A DNA stretch of 64,000 nucleotides from Pseudomonas wayambapalatensis (GCA_014268975.2 CP077096.1:3385501-3449500), one strand, 5' to 3'. Positions 53,191 to 62,744 are shown, numbered from the stretch's first letter. Notes: generated from the letters alone by a model not told the origin. Numbers and translations: made by a program.

Positions 53191-54414
53191 ATGATTGCTG
53201 CACCGCCGCCCGCGAACACAGCCATGACCGCCCCAGCCCCTACGCCCGTCAGCTCCACCGCCCTGACACTGCAGATCCTTTCGATCGTGTTCTACACCTT
53301 CATCGCCTTCCTGTGCATCGGCCTGCCCATCGCGGTGCTGCCCGGCCATGTACACGACCAGTTGGGCATGGGTGCCGTGATCGCCGGCCTGACCATCGGC
53401 TTGCAGTACCTCGCCACCTTGCTCAGCAGGCCCTTCGCCGGTCGCGTGGCCGACAGCCTGGGTGGCAAGCAGGCGATTCGCTATGGGCTGTATGGCATTG
53501 CCGGTTGCGGCGTGCTGACCCTGCTGTCGGCCTGGTCCCTCGCCCTGCCCTCGTTGAGCCTGGCATTACTGCTGGCCGGACGTGTGCTGCTGGGGGTCGC
53601 CCAAGGCCTGATCGGCGTCGCCACGTTGAGCTGGGGTATCGGCCAGGTCGGTGCCGAGCACACCGCCCGGGTGATCTCATGGAACGGTATTGCATCCTAT
53701 GGCGCCATCGCCATCGGTGCGCCCGCCGGGGTGGTGATGGTCGGCCAACTGAGCTTCACTGCCCTCGGCCCGGCCTTGCTGGTGATGGCGCTGCTGGCCC
53801 TGTGGGTGCTGCGCGGCCGCCCGGACGTGGTGGTGGTGCGCGGTGAACGCCTGCCTTTCTGGTCGGCCTTCGGCCGCGTTGCGCCCTGCGGCATGGGGCT
53901 GACACTGGCGTCGATCGGCTACGGCACCCTGACCACCTTCGTCACCCTCTACTACCTGGAGCAAGGCTGGGTCGGCGCGGCCTGGTGCCTGAGCGCCTTC
54001 GGCCTGTGCTTCATCGTCTCGCGGCTGCTGTTCGTCAACGCGGTCAACCGCTTCGGCGGCTACAACGTAGCGATCGCGTGCATGGCCACCGAAGTGCTGG
54101 GGCTGACCCTGCTCTGGCTGGCACCGGCACCGGGATGGGCCTTGGTTGGGGCGGGGCTCACCGGCTTTGGCCTGTCACTGGTGTACCCGGCGCTGGGCGT
54201 GGAGGCGATCAGGCAGGTCCCCAGCGCCAGTCGGGGCGCGGGGCTTGGGGCCTACGCGGTGTTCTTCGACCTGGCATTGGGCCTGGCCGGCCCGGTGATG
54301 GGCGCGGTAGCCGTGCACCTGGGTTATGCGTCGATCTTCTGCGTGGCGGCGCTGCTGGCGCTATCAGGGGTGGGCCTGATCCTGCTGCTGGCCCGCCGCG
54401 CCGGCCGCGGCTGA
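53191..54414 (+). CDS. MFS transporter (YhhS/arabinose-efflux type)
   Basis: A 407-residue protein with 12 membrane helices. QILSIVFYTFIAFLCIGLPIAVLPGHVHDQLG opens the first helix, and the MFS motif A appears as YLATLLSRPFAGRVADSLGGKQAIRYGL. The family resembles YhhS, an exporter of uncertain substrate. ATG 53191 is a conservative start with little SD; GTG 53146 has AGGA upstream and would add 15 residues, and ATG 53221 is also possible. Its 3' end overlaps the convergent hydrolase gene by 51 bases. Confidence 0.87.
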   Translation: MIAAPPPANTAMTAPAPTPVSSTALTLQILSIVFYTFIAFLCIGLPIAVLPGHVHDQLGMGAVIAGLTIGLQYLATLLSRPFAGRVADSLGGKQAIRYGLYGIAGCGVLTLLSAWSLALPSLSLALLLAGRVLLGVAQGLIGVATLSWGIGQVGAEHTARVISWNGIASYGAIAIGAPAGVVMVGQLSFTALGPALLVMALLALWVLRGRPDVVVVRGERLPFWSAFGRVAPCGMGLTLASIGYGTLTTFVTLYYLEQGWVGAAWCLSAFGLCFIVSRLLFVNAVNRFGGYNVAIACMATEVLGLTLLWLAPAPGWALVGAGLTGFGLSLVYPALGVEAIRQVPSASRGAGLGAYAVFFDLALGLAGPVMGAVAVHLGYASIFCVAALLALSGVGLILLLARRAGRG

Positions 54415-55419
54415 GCGCTCGGCGGGCTCCGGGGCACCCAGGGCCTGGCTGAAGAACGCCGCCGTCTCGCTCTGCAGGCCCCGGTGCACCTGGCGCCGGT
54501 CGATGCCGTCGGCATCCTTGCACAGCACCGCCATGCGCTGGCGCTGTTCGTCGTCGCAGGGGGCCATGAACACGAAATGCCCAGCACCGGACAACAGCCG
54601 GTAGTCGGGCGTGACCGGCAACTTGCGCGCCAGGGCGCTGGCGTTGCGGTCGACAGCCAGCAACTGGTCCTGGTCGCCGCTGTAGATCAGTGCGGGCACA
54701 TGCACACCGGCCAGGGCATGGCGGCCAAACATCAGGCTCAACGGTGCCATCAGCATCACCGCGCCGACACGCGGGTCGGACTGCGGGGTCAACTCGCTGC
54801 GGTCGGCGATCAGCACGCCGTGGGTCTTGCAGGCATCGGCATCCATCGGCCGTTCCAGGCAATAGTTGCGCAGCCGTTCAAGGTCTGGCTGGGCGCCCGA
54901 CAGGATCAACGCGGTCTCCCCGCCTGCCGAGTAGCCGATCACGCCAACCTTGCCCTGGTTGAGGTAAGGGCTGAGCAGGTGATCTGCACGTGCAGCGGTG
55001 ATCGCGGCGCTGACCTGCAAGGGCCGGCCATAGAGGTTGCTGAGCTTGCCCAGCCGACTGTGGTCACGAAGGTTGTCGCCCGGGTGGGTGACGGCCACCA
55101 CCACGAAGCCCTGGCGGGCCAGTGAGGTTGCCAGGTCGTGCAGCGCCACCGGGGTGCCGGTATTGCCATGGGAGACCACCAGCAGCGGGAACTGGCCCAT
55201 GGCGACCGGCGCCTCTTCGGCCACCCGCAGGGTGTAGCCTTCGATGCGCGTAGGCCGCGCCGGGCTGCTGCTGGGATAGAACACCAAGGCCTGCATGGGC
55301 TGTGCGTCCACCGGATCGGCAAGCGTGAGACGATGCAGGCCGGCCACCCAGGGTGAAGCCTCGGCACGGGCCAGCAGGCCGCCAAGCAGGAGCAACGTCA
55401 ACAGGGCACGGGTTTTCAT
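54364..55419 (-). CDS. Exported alpha/beta hydrolase (dienelactone-hydrolase/lipase-like)
   Basis: A 351-residue protein with a signal peptide (KTRALLTLLLLGGLLARAEA). Catalytic elements: oxyanion region VVSHGNTGTPVALHDLA, nucleophile Ser in GVIGYSAGGETAL, Asp candidate in YSGDQDQLLAVD and His in LSGAGHFVFMAP. This fits periplasmic PAF-acetylhydrolase-like or dienelactone-type esterases. Substrate unknown. Its last 51 bases overlap the MFS gene in the opposite direction. Confidence 0.82.
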   Translation of the reverse strand: MKTRALLTLLLLGGLLARAEASPWVAGLHRLTLADPVDAQPMQALVFYPSSSPARPTRIEGYTLRVAEEAPVAMGQFPLLVVSHGNTGTPVALHDLATSLARQGFVVVAVTHPGDNLRDHSRLGKLSNLYGRPLQVSAAITAARADHLLSPYLNQGKVGVIGYSAGGETALILSGAQPDLERLRNYCLERPMDADACKTHGVLIADRSELTPQSDPRVGAVMLMAPLSLMFGRHALAGVHVPALIYSGDQDQLLAVDRNASALARKLPVTPDYRLLSGAGHFVFMAPCDDEQRQRMAVLCKDADGIDRRQVHRGLQSETAAFFSQALGAPEPAERSAAAGAAGQQQDQAHP

Positions 55420-55498
55420 CGCGAGCGTCTCTCCCCACGAGGCGGACGAGTAGCATAAGCATAGAAGCTACGCGATGGACGACAGATGAAACATCCAT

Positions 55499-55539
55499 GA
55501 AAAAGCCGGCTGTCGCACAAGGCGACAGCCGGCTTTTTC
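55499..55539 (-). terminator. Rho-independent terminator after azoR
   Basis: AAAAAGCCGGCTGTCGC and GCGACAGCCGGCTTTTT form a 17-base perfect stem with an ACAAG loop, with A/T runs on both sides, just past the azoR stop at 55550. Confidence 0.92.
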
Positions 55540-55549
55540 GGGGTTTCTA

Positions 55550-56161
55550 TCAGGCTGCGGCGAACAGCTCGTTGGCAATCTGCGCCTGGGCAGCGTCGAT
55601 GGCCTTGCTGCGGTGCTCCGGACCATACGCCAGGCCGTGGGCGCGGACGATTTCCAGGTCGGTGATGCCGATGAAGCCCAGGAACACCTTGAGGAAATCT
55701 TCATGACCGACACCGGTCGGCTGACCTTGGTGCAGGCCACCGGCAGTGGACACCAGCACCACCTTCTTGTCACCGCACAGGCCTTCCGGGCCAGCTTCAG
55801 TGTAGCGGAAGGTCTTGCCGGCGACGGCAACGCGATCGATCCAGGCCTTGAGCTGGGTCGGCACGGTGAAGTTGTACATCGGTGCACCGATGACCACCGC
55901 GTCGGCAGCGAGGAATTCGGCCAAGGTTTCTGCACTCAGGCGGGCTTCGTGGGCCAGGGCGGCGTCACGGGCTTCTTCGGCGGTGCCGGCAGCAACCAGA
56001 GTCGCGGCCGAGAAGTGGCTGATGGCATCGGCGGCCAGGTCACGGTAGATGACTTCGACGCTCGGATCGGCAGCCTTCCAGGCATCGACCACTTCGCGGC
56101 TCAACTGGCGGGAGGCGGAATTGTCGCCCAGGATGCTCGAATCGATATGCAACAGTTTCAT
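55550..56161 (-). CDS. azoR: FMN-dependent NADH-azoreductase / quinone reductase
   Basis: A 203-residue flavodoxin-fold enzyme: [28 protein letters not shown] (FMN phosphate loop with S-x-x-S-x-S-R), [32 protein letters not shown] (flavin ring), [17 protein letters not shown]. It reduces azo dyes and quinones with NADH. ATG 56161 with GGAGAGTCC just upstream; longer frames have no family match. It is divergent from a LysR regulator, its likely controller. Confidence 0.93.
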   Translation of the reverse strand: MKLLHIDSSILGDNSASRQLSREVVDAWKAADPSVEVIYRDLAADAISHFSAATLVAAGTAEEARDAALAHEARLSAETLAEFLAADAVVIGAPMYNFTVPTQLKAWIDRVAVAGKTFRYTEAGPEGLCGDKKVVLVSTAGGLHQGQPTGVGHEDFLKVFLGFIGITDLEIVRAHGLAYGPEHRSKAIDAAQAQIANELFAAA

Positions 56162-56263
56162 GGGACTCTCCTGTAAATGAAGACCGCGGCTGTGGGCGAT
56201 CACGATGGAGAGAATCCTACAGAGGCGATGAATAACTGATTAGTCGGCAAAAATGCATTAGTT

Positions 56264-56281
56264 TGTTCCACTGATGGAACA
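56264..56281. promoter_or_regulatory. Palindrome in the azoR-LysR divergent region
   Basis: TGTTCCACTGATGGAACA is a perfect 7+7 inverted repeat with a 4-base centre, 13 bases before the LysR ATG at 56295 and about 100 bases upstream of azoR. LysR proteins bind T-N11-A palindromes; this fits as an operator for both genes. Confidence 0.55.
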
Positions 56282-56294
56282 GTGAGATATCCGT

Positions 56295-57197
56295 ATGCAA
56301 GACTTCAACGACCTCTTCTACTTCGCCCGGGTGGTCGAGGCCGGTGGCTTCGCTGCCGCCGGTCGCCAGTTGGGCATCCCCAAGTCGCGCCTGTCGCGGC
56401 GTATCGCAGAACTCGAGGAACGCTTGGGCACACGCCTGCTGCAGCGCACCACCCGGCAACTGAAGCTGACCGCCGTCGGCGAACGCTACCTGCACCACTG
56501 CCAGGCCATGCTGCTGGAGGCCGAGATGGCCGACGAAGCCGTCGCCAGCATGACCAGCGAGCCGCGTGGACGCCTGCGGGTGTCTGCCCCGGTAGCCCTG
56601 GCCCATGCCTTCCTGCCAGACATCATCAGCCGCTTTCTCGCCCAGTACCCGCTGGTGCAACTGGAGATGGTGCTGCTCAATCGCCGTGTCGACCTGATCT
56701 CCGAAGGTATCGATGTGGCGCTGCGGGTGCGCGACCTGGGCGACGAGGACCCGGCCCTGGCCACCCGCCGCCTGCGCCAGGCGCAGATGTACCTGGTGGC
56801 AGCCCCTGGATTCGCCGACGGGCTCGAGCACCCGTCGCAGCTGGTGGGGCTGCCCGTCCTGGGGGCCGCGGATGCCGATCGCCTGGTGCATTTTCGCCTC
56901 ATCGGGCCCGGCGGCCAGGAGCAGGAGATCGCCCTGGAGCCACGCCTGAACATCGATGACTTCGTGGTGCGCAAGGCCTCGGCCTGCGCAGGCCTGGGCT
57001 TTACCGCCCTGCCAAGCAACTATTGCGAGGAAGAACTGGCGCGCGGCGAACTGGTGCACCTGCTGCCGGAGTGGTCGCTGCCTGGGGGTTATCTGCAAGC
57101 GGTGTATCCGCACCGGCGCGGCGTACTGCCTGCAGTGCGGGTATGGATCGATCACCTGGCGGCCTCGTTCGAGGCCTGTGGAGAGCGCTATGTCTGA
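56295..57197 (+). CDS. LysR-family transcriptional regulator
   Basis: A 300-residue LTTR: N-terminal winged HTH (DLFYFARVVEAGGFAAAGRQLGIPKSRLSRRIAELEERLGTRLLQRTTRQLKLTAVG-type layout, residues 3-60), a linker helix and a periplasmic-binding-like effector domain (90-295). It is divergent from azoR and probably senses quinones or electrophiles. Its 3' end overlaps the MmcQ gene by 8 bases. Confidence 0.93.
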   Translation: MQDFNDLFYFARVVEAGGFAAAGRQLGIPKSRLSRRIAELEERLGTRLLQRTTRQLKLTAVGERYLHHCQAMLLEAEMADEAVASMTSEPRGRLRVSAPVALAHAFLPDIISRFLAQYPLVQLEMVLLNRRVDLISEGIDVALRVRDLGDEDPALATRRLRQAQMYLVAAPGFADGLEHPSQLVGLPVLGAADADRLVHFRLIGPGGQEQEIALEPRLNIDDFVVRKASACAGLGFTALPSNYCEEELARGELVHLLPEWSLPGGYLQAVYPHRRGVLPAVRVWIDHLAASFEACGERYV

Positions 57198-57552
57198 GCG
57201 ACCCATGAGCCCCGAGCAGGTGGCAGCGTTCTGCCTGAGCCTGCCCGGCGCGCGGGAGGATTACAAATGGGGCGCAATCCGGGTGTTCTCGGTGGCCGGT
57301 AACAAGATGTTCGCCGTGCTTGACCTGCCGGGAGCAGGCTTGATGTTCAAGGTCGCCGACGAGCTGTTTCTCGGTTATTGCGACCGTCCCGGGGTACGGC
57401 CGGCGCCTTATCTGGCGAGGGCGCGCTGGATCAGCATGCTGCCTCCCTACCCCATGGGCCGGGAAGAGTTGACCGATCTGCTGCAGCGTTCGCACCAACT
57501 GGTGGTGCGACGCTTGCCCAAGCGCTTGCAGGTGGGCTTGTTGGCCGATTGA
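57190..57552 (+). CDS. MmcQ/YjbR-family protein
   Basis: A 120-residue small protein with the YjbR double-wing pattern: CLSLPGAREDYKWGAIRVFSVAGNKMFAVLDL, LMFKVADELFLGYCDRPGVRPAPYLARARWISM, LTDLLQRSHQLVVRRLPK. Function unproven; CyaY-like fold, probably binds DNA or a small ligand. ATG 57190 lies inside the LysR stop region, so the two are coupled. Confidence 0.87.
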   Translation: MSERPMSPEQVAAFCLSLPGAREDYKWGAIRVFSVAGNKMFAVLDLPGAGLMFKVADELFLGYCDRPGVRPAPYLARARWISMLPPYPMGREELTDLLQRSHQLVVRRLPKRLQVGLLAD

Positions 57553-57570
57553 GGATTGCGCGGCGCTCGC

Positions 57571-58005
57571 TCAGCCCATCAATCCCAGCCAGCGCCCACC
57601 CAGCACCAGGCGATCCAGCCAGAACACCTGGTGCAACGCGACGATTGCCCAGAACACCATCTGGTACGACAGCTTGCGGGTCTTGTGCCGGAACAATTGC
57701 TGCGCCAGCAAGGCCCCCGGCCAACCACCGAGCAACTCGCTGGCGTGGAGGATTTTCTCTGGCGTGCGCCAGGCCTGGGTGCGGGCCTGCCGCTTGTCCT
57801 GCCAGTACAACAACAGGCAGATCAGGCTGGCCGCCGGATACAGCGCCAGGGGCAGCCAGGACTGGCCGCTCCAGGCCATCTGCGCCACCCCCAGGCCCGG
57901 TAGCAGGCACAAGACCAGCAGCACCAGCAATTTCAGGCGCAGGTTGCGCACGCCCTCGCCTGCCTGGCCAGCGTCGCGCCGCCCGGCACTTTGCCCGCGT
58001 GCCAT
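57571..58005 (-). CDS. DUF1294 membrane protein
   Basis: A 144-residue protein with three to four membrane helices and the DUF1294 signature YWQDKRQARTQAWRTPEKILHASELLGGWPGALLAQQLFRHKTRKLSYQMVFWAIV. Function unknown; some relatives carry an N-terminal cold-shock domain, not present here. The ATG at 58005 shares one base with the uppP stop (TGATG), so it is coupled to cell-wall lipid recycling. Confidence 0.9.
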   Translation of the reverse strand: MARGQSAGRRDAGQAGEGVRNLRLKLLVLLVLCLLPGLGVAQMAWSGQSWLPLALYPAASLICLLLYWQDKRQARTQAWRTPEKILHASELLGGWPGALLAQQLFRHKTRKLSYQMVFWAIVALHQVFWLDRLVLGGRWLGLMG

Positions 58006-58835
58006 CAGCCGTGCGCCGTGGCCCAGTCAACCCAGCCGAACTGCCAGGTCGCCAGGATCAGCAGGCCAAAGGCAATGCGGTACCAGGCAAAGACCGCGTA
58101 GCTGTGGTTGGCGATGAACTTGAGCAACGCACGCACGGCGATCATGGCGAAGATGAACGACACCACGAAGCCGATGGCGAATACCGGCAGGTCGGCCGGC
58201 TGGAACAGGTCACGGTACTTGTAGCCCGAATACACCGCGGCGCCGACCATGGTCGGCATCGCCAGGAAGAACGAGAACTCGGTCGCGGCCTTGCGTGACA
58301 GGCCGAACAGCAAGCCGCCGATGATGGTCGAGCCCGAGCGCGAGGTCCCCGGGATCATCGCCAGGCACTGCACCAGGCCGACCTTCAGGGCGTGGGTCCA
58401 GCGCATGTCGTCGACATGGTCGACCTCGATACGGTGATCGCGGCGCTCGGCCCAGAGCATGATGAAGCCGCCCACCACCAAGGCCACGGCCACGGTGATC
58501 GGATTGAACAGGTACTCATGGATCAGGTCGGCGAACAGTACGCCAAGCACGACCGCCGGCATGAAGGCGATCAGCAGGTTGGCGGTGAAACGCCGGGCCT
58601 TGGGCTGGCTCGACAGGCCGAACACCACTTCGAAGATCTTGCTGCGAAACTCCCACACCACCGCCAGGATCGCGCCCAGCTGAATGATGATGTTGAACGC
58701 CATTGCGCGCTCGCCGCCAAAATCGATCAGGTCGGCCACGATGATCTGGTGGCCGGTGCTGGAAATCGGCAGGAACTCGGTCAAGCCCTCGACGATACCC
58801 AGGATGATTGCCTGGAAGGCACTCCAAAAATCCAT
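58005..58835 (-). CDS. uppP: Undecaprenyl-diphosphatase
   Basis: A 276-residue polytopic membrane enzyme recycling undecaprenyl pyrophosphate, the carrier also used by the EPS operon. The two signature motifs are present: [18 protein letters not shown] (E-x-x-x-E and PISSTGH) and [35 protein letters not shown] (PGTSRSG). ATG 58835 has GGGGGAG close upstream; the longer upstream frame has no family similarity. Also known as bacA, linked to bacitracin resistance. Confidence 0.95.
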   Translation of the reverse strand: MDFWSAFQAIILGIVEGLTEFLPISSTGHQIIVADLIDFGGERAMAFNIIIQLGAILAVVWEFRSKIFEVVFGLSSQPKARRFTANLLIAFMPAVVLGVLFADLIHEYLFNPITVAVALVVGGFIMLWAERRDHRIEVDHVDDMRWTHALKVGLVQCLAMIPGTSRSGSTIIGGLLFGLSRKAATEFSFFLAMPTMVGAAVYSGYKYRDLFQPADLPVFAIGFVVSFIFAMIAVRALLKFIANHSYAVFAWYRIAFGLLILATWQFGWVDWATAHG

Positions 58836-59144
58836 CAACTCCCCCAATGGACACTGCTCCTGGCAGCACCCTAGTTCTTTTCGATTACAAGTATTCACCG
58901 CACGCGCAGCGACGCGTCTTTTACAGCGTTCGTTAGTCCCAACACCAGCGAAAAAGTGCGCCGCGGCTAAAGGTTTCATCTTGCGCGGCCGAAATCCTAT
59001 CAGAGGCCCTGCGCGAAGGCTTGCGCGGGATGCAACATGGATTGTCGAGCCCGGCACTTAGCCGTTGGTCGACTGGGTTGCAGGCATCCGGTCATGGTTG
59101 GATGCTGCTCATATAAAAAGAACAAGACATGGAGTGACCTTTTG

Positions 59145-60779
59145 ATGAAGACCTTGAGATCGATGTCGATCAGCCGTCGTCTGTGGCTGATCCTGCTCGT
59201 GGCCGTCGCCATGCTGTTGGTCCTGGGGCTGCTGATGCTGCGCCAGATCCATGGTGACCTGTACCAGGCCAAGGCGCAGAAGACCCAGCATGTGGTCGAG
59301 ACTGCCGTGGGCGTGCTCGCCTACTACCAGGGGCTGGAGGCCGCTGGCAGCCTCGACCGGCAAAGCGCCCAGCAGCAGGCGCTGCAGGTGGTGCGCAGCC
59401 TGCGCTACGACAAGGATGACTATTTCTGGATCAACGACCTGCAACCGAAGATGATCATGCACCCGGTCAACGCCAAGCTCGATGGCCAGGACCTGTCGGC
59501 GATCCGCGACCCTGACGGCTTTGCCGTGTTCAACGAGATGGTGACCCTGGCCAAGGCCCAGGGCGCGGGCCCGGTCAACTACCGCTGGCCCAAGCCCGGC
59601 GCCAGCGAGCCGGTGGCCAAGACCTCCTATATAGAGCTCTTCAAGCCCTGGGGCTGGATCATCGGCTCGGGGGTGTATGTCGACGACGTACAGGACGAAT
59701 TCGCTCGCCAGGTCCGCGAGGCCTCGCTGGTCGGGCTGTTCATTGCCCTGGTGATGGGGCTGGTGGTGTGGCTGATCGCCCGCAGCATTGCCCGTCCGCT
59801 GCACGAGGCGGTGCAGGCCATGGGCAACATCGCCAGTGGCGAGAGCGACCTGACCCGCCGCCTGGACACCCACGGACGCGACGAAATCACCCATTTGGGT
59901 GAGTACTTCAACCGTTTCAACGGCAAGCTGCAGGGCGTGGTCGGCCAATTGCAGGGCACAGCCCATGCGCTGGCCCAGTCCGCCGGGCACGTCGGCGACA
60001 ACGCCGGCAGCGCCCAGCAGCGCAGTGCCCAGCAATCGCTGCAGATGGACCAGGTGGCCACGGCGGTCAACGAGGTCACCTACGCGGTGCAGGATGTGGC
60101 GAAGAATGCCGAGCAGGCGGCCGTGGAAATGCGCGCTGCGCAGCAGCAGGTCGATCAGGGCCAGCAGGCGATCCATGGCAGTCTGCAGCAGATCGACCGG
60201 TTGTCGGCGACCATCGATCAGGCCCAGGGGGTGATCCGCGACCTGGCCGGGCACAGCACCAAGATTGGTGGCGTACTGGAAGTGATCCGCTCGATCGCCG
60301 AGCAGACCAACTTGCTGGCCCTCAACGCCGCCATCGAGGCCGCCCGCGCTGGCGAACAGGGCCGCGGCTTTGCCGTGGTCGCCGACGAGGTTCGCCTGCT
60401 GGCCCAGCGCACGGCGCAGTCCACTGCCGAGATCCAGACCATGATCGAGCATCTGCAGGGCCAGTCGGATGCCGCCGTCCGGGCCATCGACACCAGTAGC
60501 GAAGCCTCGCGCCAGACCGTCGAACAGGCCCGCGAAGCCGGCACCAGCCTTGCGGCCATCGAACAGGCACTGCATACCCTGGCAGCGCTGAACACCTCGA
60601 TCGCCAGCGCCACCCTGCAGCAGTCCCATGTGGTCGAGGAAATCAACCGCAATGTGCTCGACACCGCCGGCTTGTCCCAGCAGACCGCCGAGGCGGCGCG
60701 CCAATCCAGCGATGCCGGAGTTTCCCTGGCACGCCTGAGCGAGGAGCTCGAGCAGCTGCTGCGTCAATTCAGAGTCTGA
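59145..60779 (+). CDS. Methyl-accepting chemotaxis protein with sCache_2 domain
   Basis: A 544-residue chemoreceptor: signal/TM1 ([20 protein letters not shown]), periplasmic sCache_2 domain (about 38-185; [28 protein letters not shown]... [14 protein letters not shown]), TM2 ([20 protein letters not shown]), HAMP, and a cytoplasmic signalling domain with the hairpin tip [39 protein letters not shown]. No C-terminal CheR-docking pentapeptide. sCache_2 receptors often sense small organic acids. ATG 59145 follows GGAGTGACC. Confidence 0.93.
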   Translation: MKTLRSMSISRRLWLILLVAVAMLLVLGLLMLRQIHGDLYQAKAQKTQHVVETAVGVLAYYQGLEAAGSLDRQSAQQQALQVVRSLRYDKDDYFWINDLQPKMIMHPVNAKLDGQDLSAIRDPDGFAVFNEMVTLAKAQGAGPVNYRWPKPGASEPVAKTSYIELFKPWGWIIGSGVYVDDVQDEFARQVREASLVGLFIALVMGLVVWLIARSIARPLHEAVQAMGNIASGESDLTRRLDTHGRDEITHLGEYFNRFNGKLQGVVGQLQGTAHALAQSAGHVGDNAGSAQQRSAQQSLQMDQVATAVNEVTYAVQDVAKNAEQAAVEMRAAQQQVDQGQQAIHGSLQQIDRLSATIDQAQGVIRDLAGHSTKIGGVLEVIRSIAEQTNLLALNAAIEAARAGEQGRGFAVVADEVRLLAQRTAQSTAEIQTMIEHLQGQSDAAVRAIDTSSEASRQTVEQAREAGTSLAAIEQALHTLAALNTSIASATLQQSHVVEEINRNVLDTAGLSQQTAEAARQSSDAGVSLARLSEELEQLLRQFRV

Positions 60780-60788
60780 GCAAAAGAA

Positions 60789-60812
60789 GGGGCGCTACGG
60801 CGCCCCGTTTCA
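60789..60812 (+). terminator. Terminator after the chemoreceptor gene
   Basis: GGGGCGC-TACG-GCGCCCC is a perfect seven-base stem (60789-60806) followed by GTTTCA, ten bases past the stop at 60779. Confidence 0.75.
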
Positions 60813-60818
60813 CAGCGA

Positions 60819-60847
60819 TTCACCTTCCTCGACCCTCAAGCTACAAT
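60819..60847 (+). promoter_or_regulatory. Candidate pnuC promoter
   Basis: TTCACC (60819-60824), 17-base spacer, TACAAT (60842-60847), 30 bases before the pnuC ATG, which has GAAGGA upstream. No riboswitch-like fold fits the short leader. Confidence 0.45.
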
Positions 60848-60876
60848 CGCGCCCTTTCCCTTCCGAAGGATCGCCG

Positions 60877-61443
60877 ATGTCCGGCCTCGAACTCTTCGCC
60901 GCCGCGCTCGGCGTCATCGCCGTCTGGCTCACGGTCAGGCAGAACATCTGGTGCTGGCCGATCGGCCTGGTGATGGTGCTGCTCTACAGCTGGATCTTCT
61001 ACGACGTGAAGCTGTATTCGGACATGCTCCTGCAAGTGGTCTATGCCGTGCTCAACCTCTATGGCTGGTGGCAATGGACGCGCCCGGACCGGGTCGAGGA
61101 CGCGCGCCAGGTATCGCGCCTGGACACCGCCACGACGCTGCGCGGCCTGGGCCTGGGGCTGCTGGCCAGTGTCGCCCTGGGTGCGGCCATGGCCCACTGG
61201 ACCGACGCCGCCCAACCCTGGCTGGATGCCGCGCTGACCGGTTTCAGCCTGGTCGCGCAGGTGTGGATGGCACAGAAACGCCTGCAATGCTGGGCGTTGT
61301 GGTTCGTGGTCGATGTGATCTTCGTTGGACTGTTCCTGTACAAGGGTTTGTACCTGACCGCCGCGTTGTACGCCCTGTTCACCCTTATTGCCGTGCGCGG
61401 CTGGCTGGAGTGGCGGCGCGATCCGGCGCTGGCCGGCGCATGA
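60877..61443 (+). CDS. pnuC: Nicotinamide riboside transporter PnuC
   Basis: A 188-residue protein with seven hydrophobic helices and the PnuC pattern: GVIAVWLTVRQNIWCWPIGLVMVLLYSWIFYDVKLYSDMLLQVVYAVLNLYGWWQW (family W-x-x-G-x-x-x-x-x-x-Y and YGWWQW) and KRLQCWALWFVVDVIFVGLFLYKGLYLTAALYALF. It moves nicotinamide riboside by facilitated diffusion, trapped by phosphorylation. Its stop overlaps the kinase ATG. Confidence 0.93.
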   Translation: MSGLELFAAALGVIAVWLTVRQNIWCWPIGLVMVLLYSWIFYDVKLYSDMLLQVVYAVLNLYGWWQWTRPDRVEDARQVSRLDTATTLRGLGLGLLASVALGAAMAHWTDAAQPWLDAALTGFSLVAQVWMAQKRLQCWALWFVVDVIFVGLFLYKGLYLTAALYALFTLIAVRGWLEWRRDPALAGA

Positions 61444-61961
61444 AGGTCCTGGTCCTGTGCGGCCCTGAATCCAGTGGCAAGAGCTGGCTCAGTGGCGAAA
61501 TCCAGCACCGTTTCGGTGGCATCACCGTCGGCGAATACGTACGCCATTTCATCGACACCGAGCAGCGCGATACCTGCTATGCCGATATCCCGGCCATCGC
61601 CCGCGGGCAATTGGCCTGGGAAGACCAGGCGCGGGCAGCCTCGCCTTCGCTGCTGATCCTCGATACCCACCTGCTGAGCAACATGTTGTGGAGTCGCGTG
61701 CTGTTCGGCGACTGCCCCGCGTGGCTGGAACAGGCGCTGCTGGCCAGGCACTACGACCTCCACCTGCTGCTCAGTCCCGAGGGCGTGGAATGGATCGGCG
61801 ATGGCCAGCGCTGCCAGCCGCGGCTTGAGGAGCGCCAGGCGTTCTTCGATGACAGCCTGCACTGGCTACAACAGCATCGCCAGCCACTGCGGGTCATTGA
61901 CGGGGACTGGCAGCAGCGCCGGGATGACGCGCTGGCGGCGGTGGCCGAGCTCCTGGGGTAA
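61440..61961 (+). CDS. NadR-like nicotinamide riboside kinase (AAA P-loop ATPase)
   Basis: A 173-residue protein with a Walker A at residues 8-15 (GPESSGKS), GEYVRHFID, and a DTHLLSN Walker-B-like site: the ribosylnicotinamide-kinase domain of NadR without its HTH and adenylyltransferase parts. It would phosphorylate riboside brought in by PnuC. ATGA overlap with pnuC makes the pair an operon. Confidence 0.88.
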   Translation: MKVLVLCGPESSGKSWLSGEIQHRFGGITVGEYVRHFIDTEQRDTCYADIPAIARGQLAWEDQARAASPSLLILDTHLLSNMLWSRVLFGDCPAWLEQALLARHYDLHLLLSPEGVEWIGDGQRCQPRLEERQAFFDDSLHWLQQHRQPLRVIDGDWQQRRDDALAAVAELLG

Positions 61962-62291
61962 GCCCAGCCCGGCCCCTCAGCATGGCCGGACTGTTAACTC
62001 ACTGATACACCCCATCGCCATCAAACCCCTATTGCTGGGGCCTTCCCCACACTTTCGGAGGAACTGTCACAGCGCTGATACACCCCCTGCGCACCCCGCC
62101 AGATCGCCCGTGCTTCGGCCCTTGACGGGCGACGACCCGGCACCTTGTATCAGCGCTGATACAGCAGAAAACCGGCACTGCCACCGTCCTCGCACAACCC
62201 ACTGATAAATCAGCAAAAAGCAAAACCGGCACGGCTTTCGCTCTCTGTTCTGCAACGCTCAAGGGCCAGCGCACAGAAAGGGAGCACCGCC
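61962..62291. promoter_or_regulatory. fap upstream regulatory region with repeated CTGATACA motifs
   Basis: 330 bases without a gene. CTGATACACCCC occurs at 62002-62013 and again as GCTGATACACCCC at 62074-62086. An 18-base perfect palindrome TGTATCAGCGCTGATACA lies at 62146-62163, and a shorter one CTGAT-AA-ATCAG at 62202-62213. The repeats share CTGATA(C/A) and step towards the sigma54-like site at 62227. They look like binding sites for a dimeric activator or enhancer-binding protein. Confidence 0.65.
62227..62242 (+). promoter_or_regulatory. Sigma54-like -24/-12 element before fapA
   Basis: CGGCACGGCTTTCGCT has GG (62228-62229) and GC (62240-62241) at the obligatory ten-base spacing. Against TGGCACGNNNNTTGCW it differs at the first T and one T of the -12 part. 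It is about 50 bases upstream of the fapA start. RpoN control of fap is reported in P. aeruginosa as I remember. Confidence 0.55.
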
Positions 62292-62744
62292 GTGGGGAAC
62301 CAGCACAATACACTGCCTGCACTGCTCGTTCTGGCTTGCCTTGCCGCCACATCGATTGCGCCGCCGGCCTTCGCTGGCGGCAACGGGGTGATCGTCCTCA
62401 ATCGCGATGTCCAGCCGCGTCAGGCTGATCGCCGAACCGGCACGCCAGACCCCTACCCGACCACCGCCAACACCAATGAGTCGGCACGCATCCAGGCCCA
62501 GACCAACAACGAACTGACCGATGGCGACTTCGCCAACGTCGCCAGCGGTTCGACCGTCAGCCGCATCTTCCAACCTGACAACTCCGGGAACCTGCGAGGC
62601 ATGGGCACCGCCCAGTCGCAATTGCCCGGCATGCCCGGCGGCTCCGGTGCCGGGGCGTCCGGCGCCAACAGCATCTCCAACACGGTCAACCAGAACGTTC
62701 AGCGCGGCATGGCGCCGCTGCAGATCCTGACCCGGGGCCAATGA
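62292..62744 (+). CDS. fapA: Fap amyloid system protein FapA
   Basis: A 150-residue exported protein (signal peptide ending PPAFA), then GGNGVIVLNRDVQPRQA, DPYPTTANTNESARIQAQ, NNELTDGDFANVASGS, a Gly/Pro-rich linker and NSISNTVNQNVQRGMAPLQIL, matching FapA proteins as I remember them. FapA acts in the periplasm and is thought to chaperone FapB/FapC and set fibre composition. GTG 62292 follows AAAGGGAG by seven bases. First gene of the operon; overlaps fapB by 4 bases. Confidence 0.82.
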   Translation: MGNQHNTLPALLVLACLAATSIAPPAFAGGNGVIVLNRDVQPRQADRRTGTPDPYPTTANTNESARIQAQTNNELTDGDFANVASGSTVSRIFQPDNSGNLRGMGTAQSQLPGMPGGSGAGASGANSISNTVNQNVQRGMAPLQILTRGQ

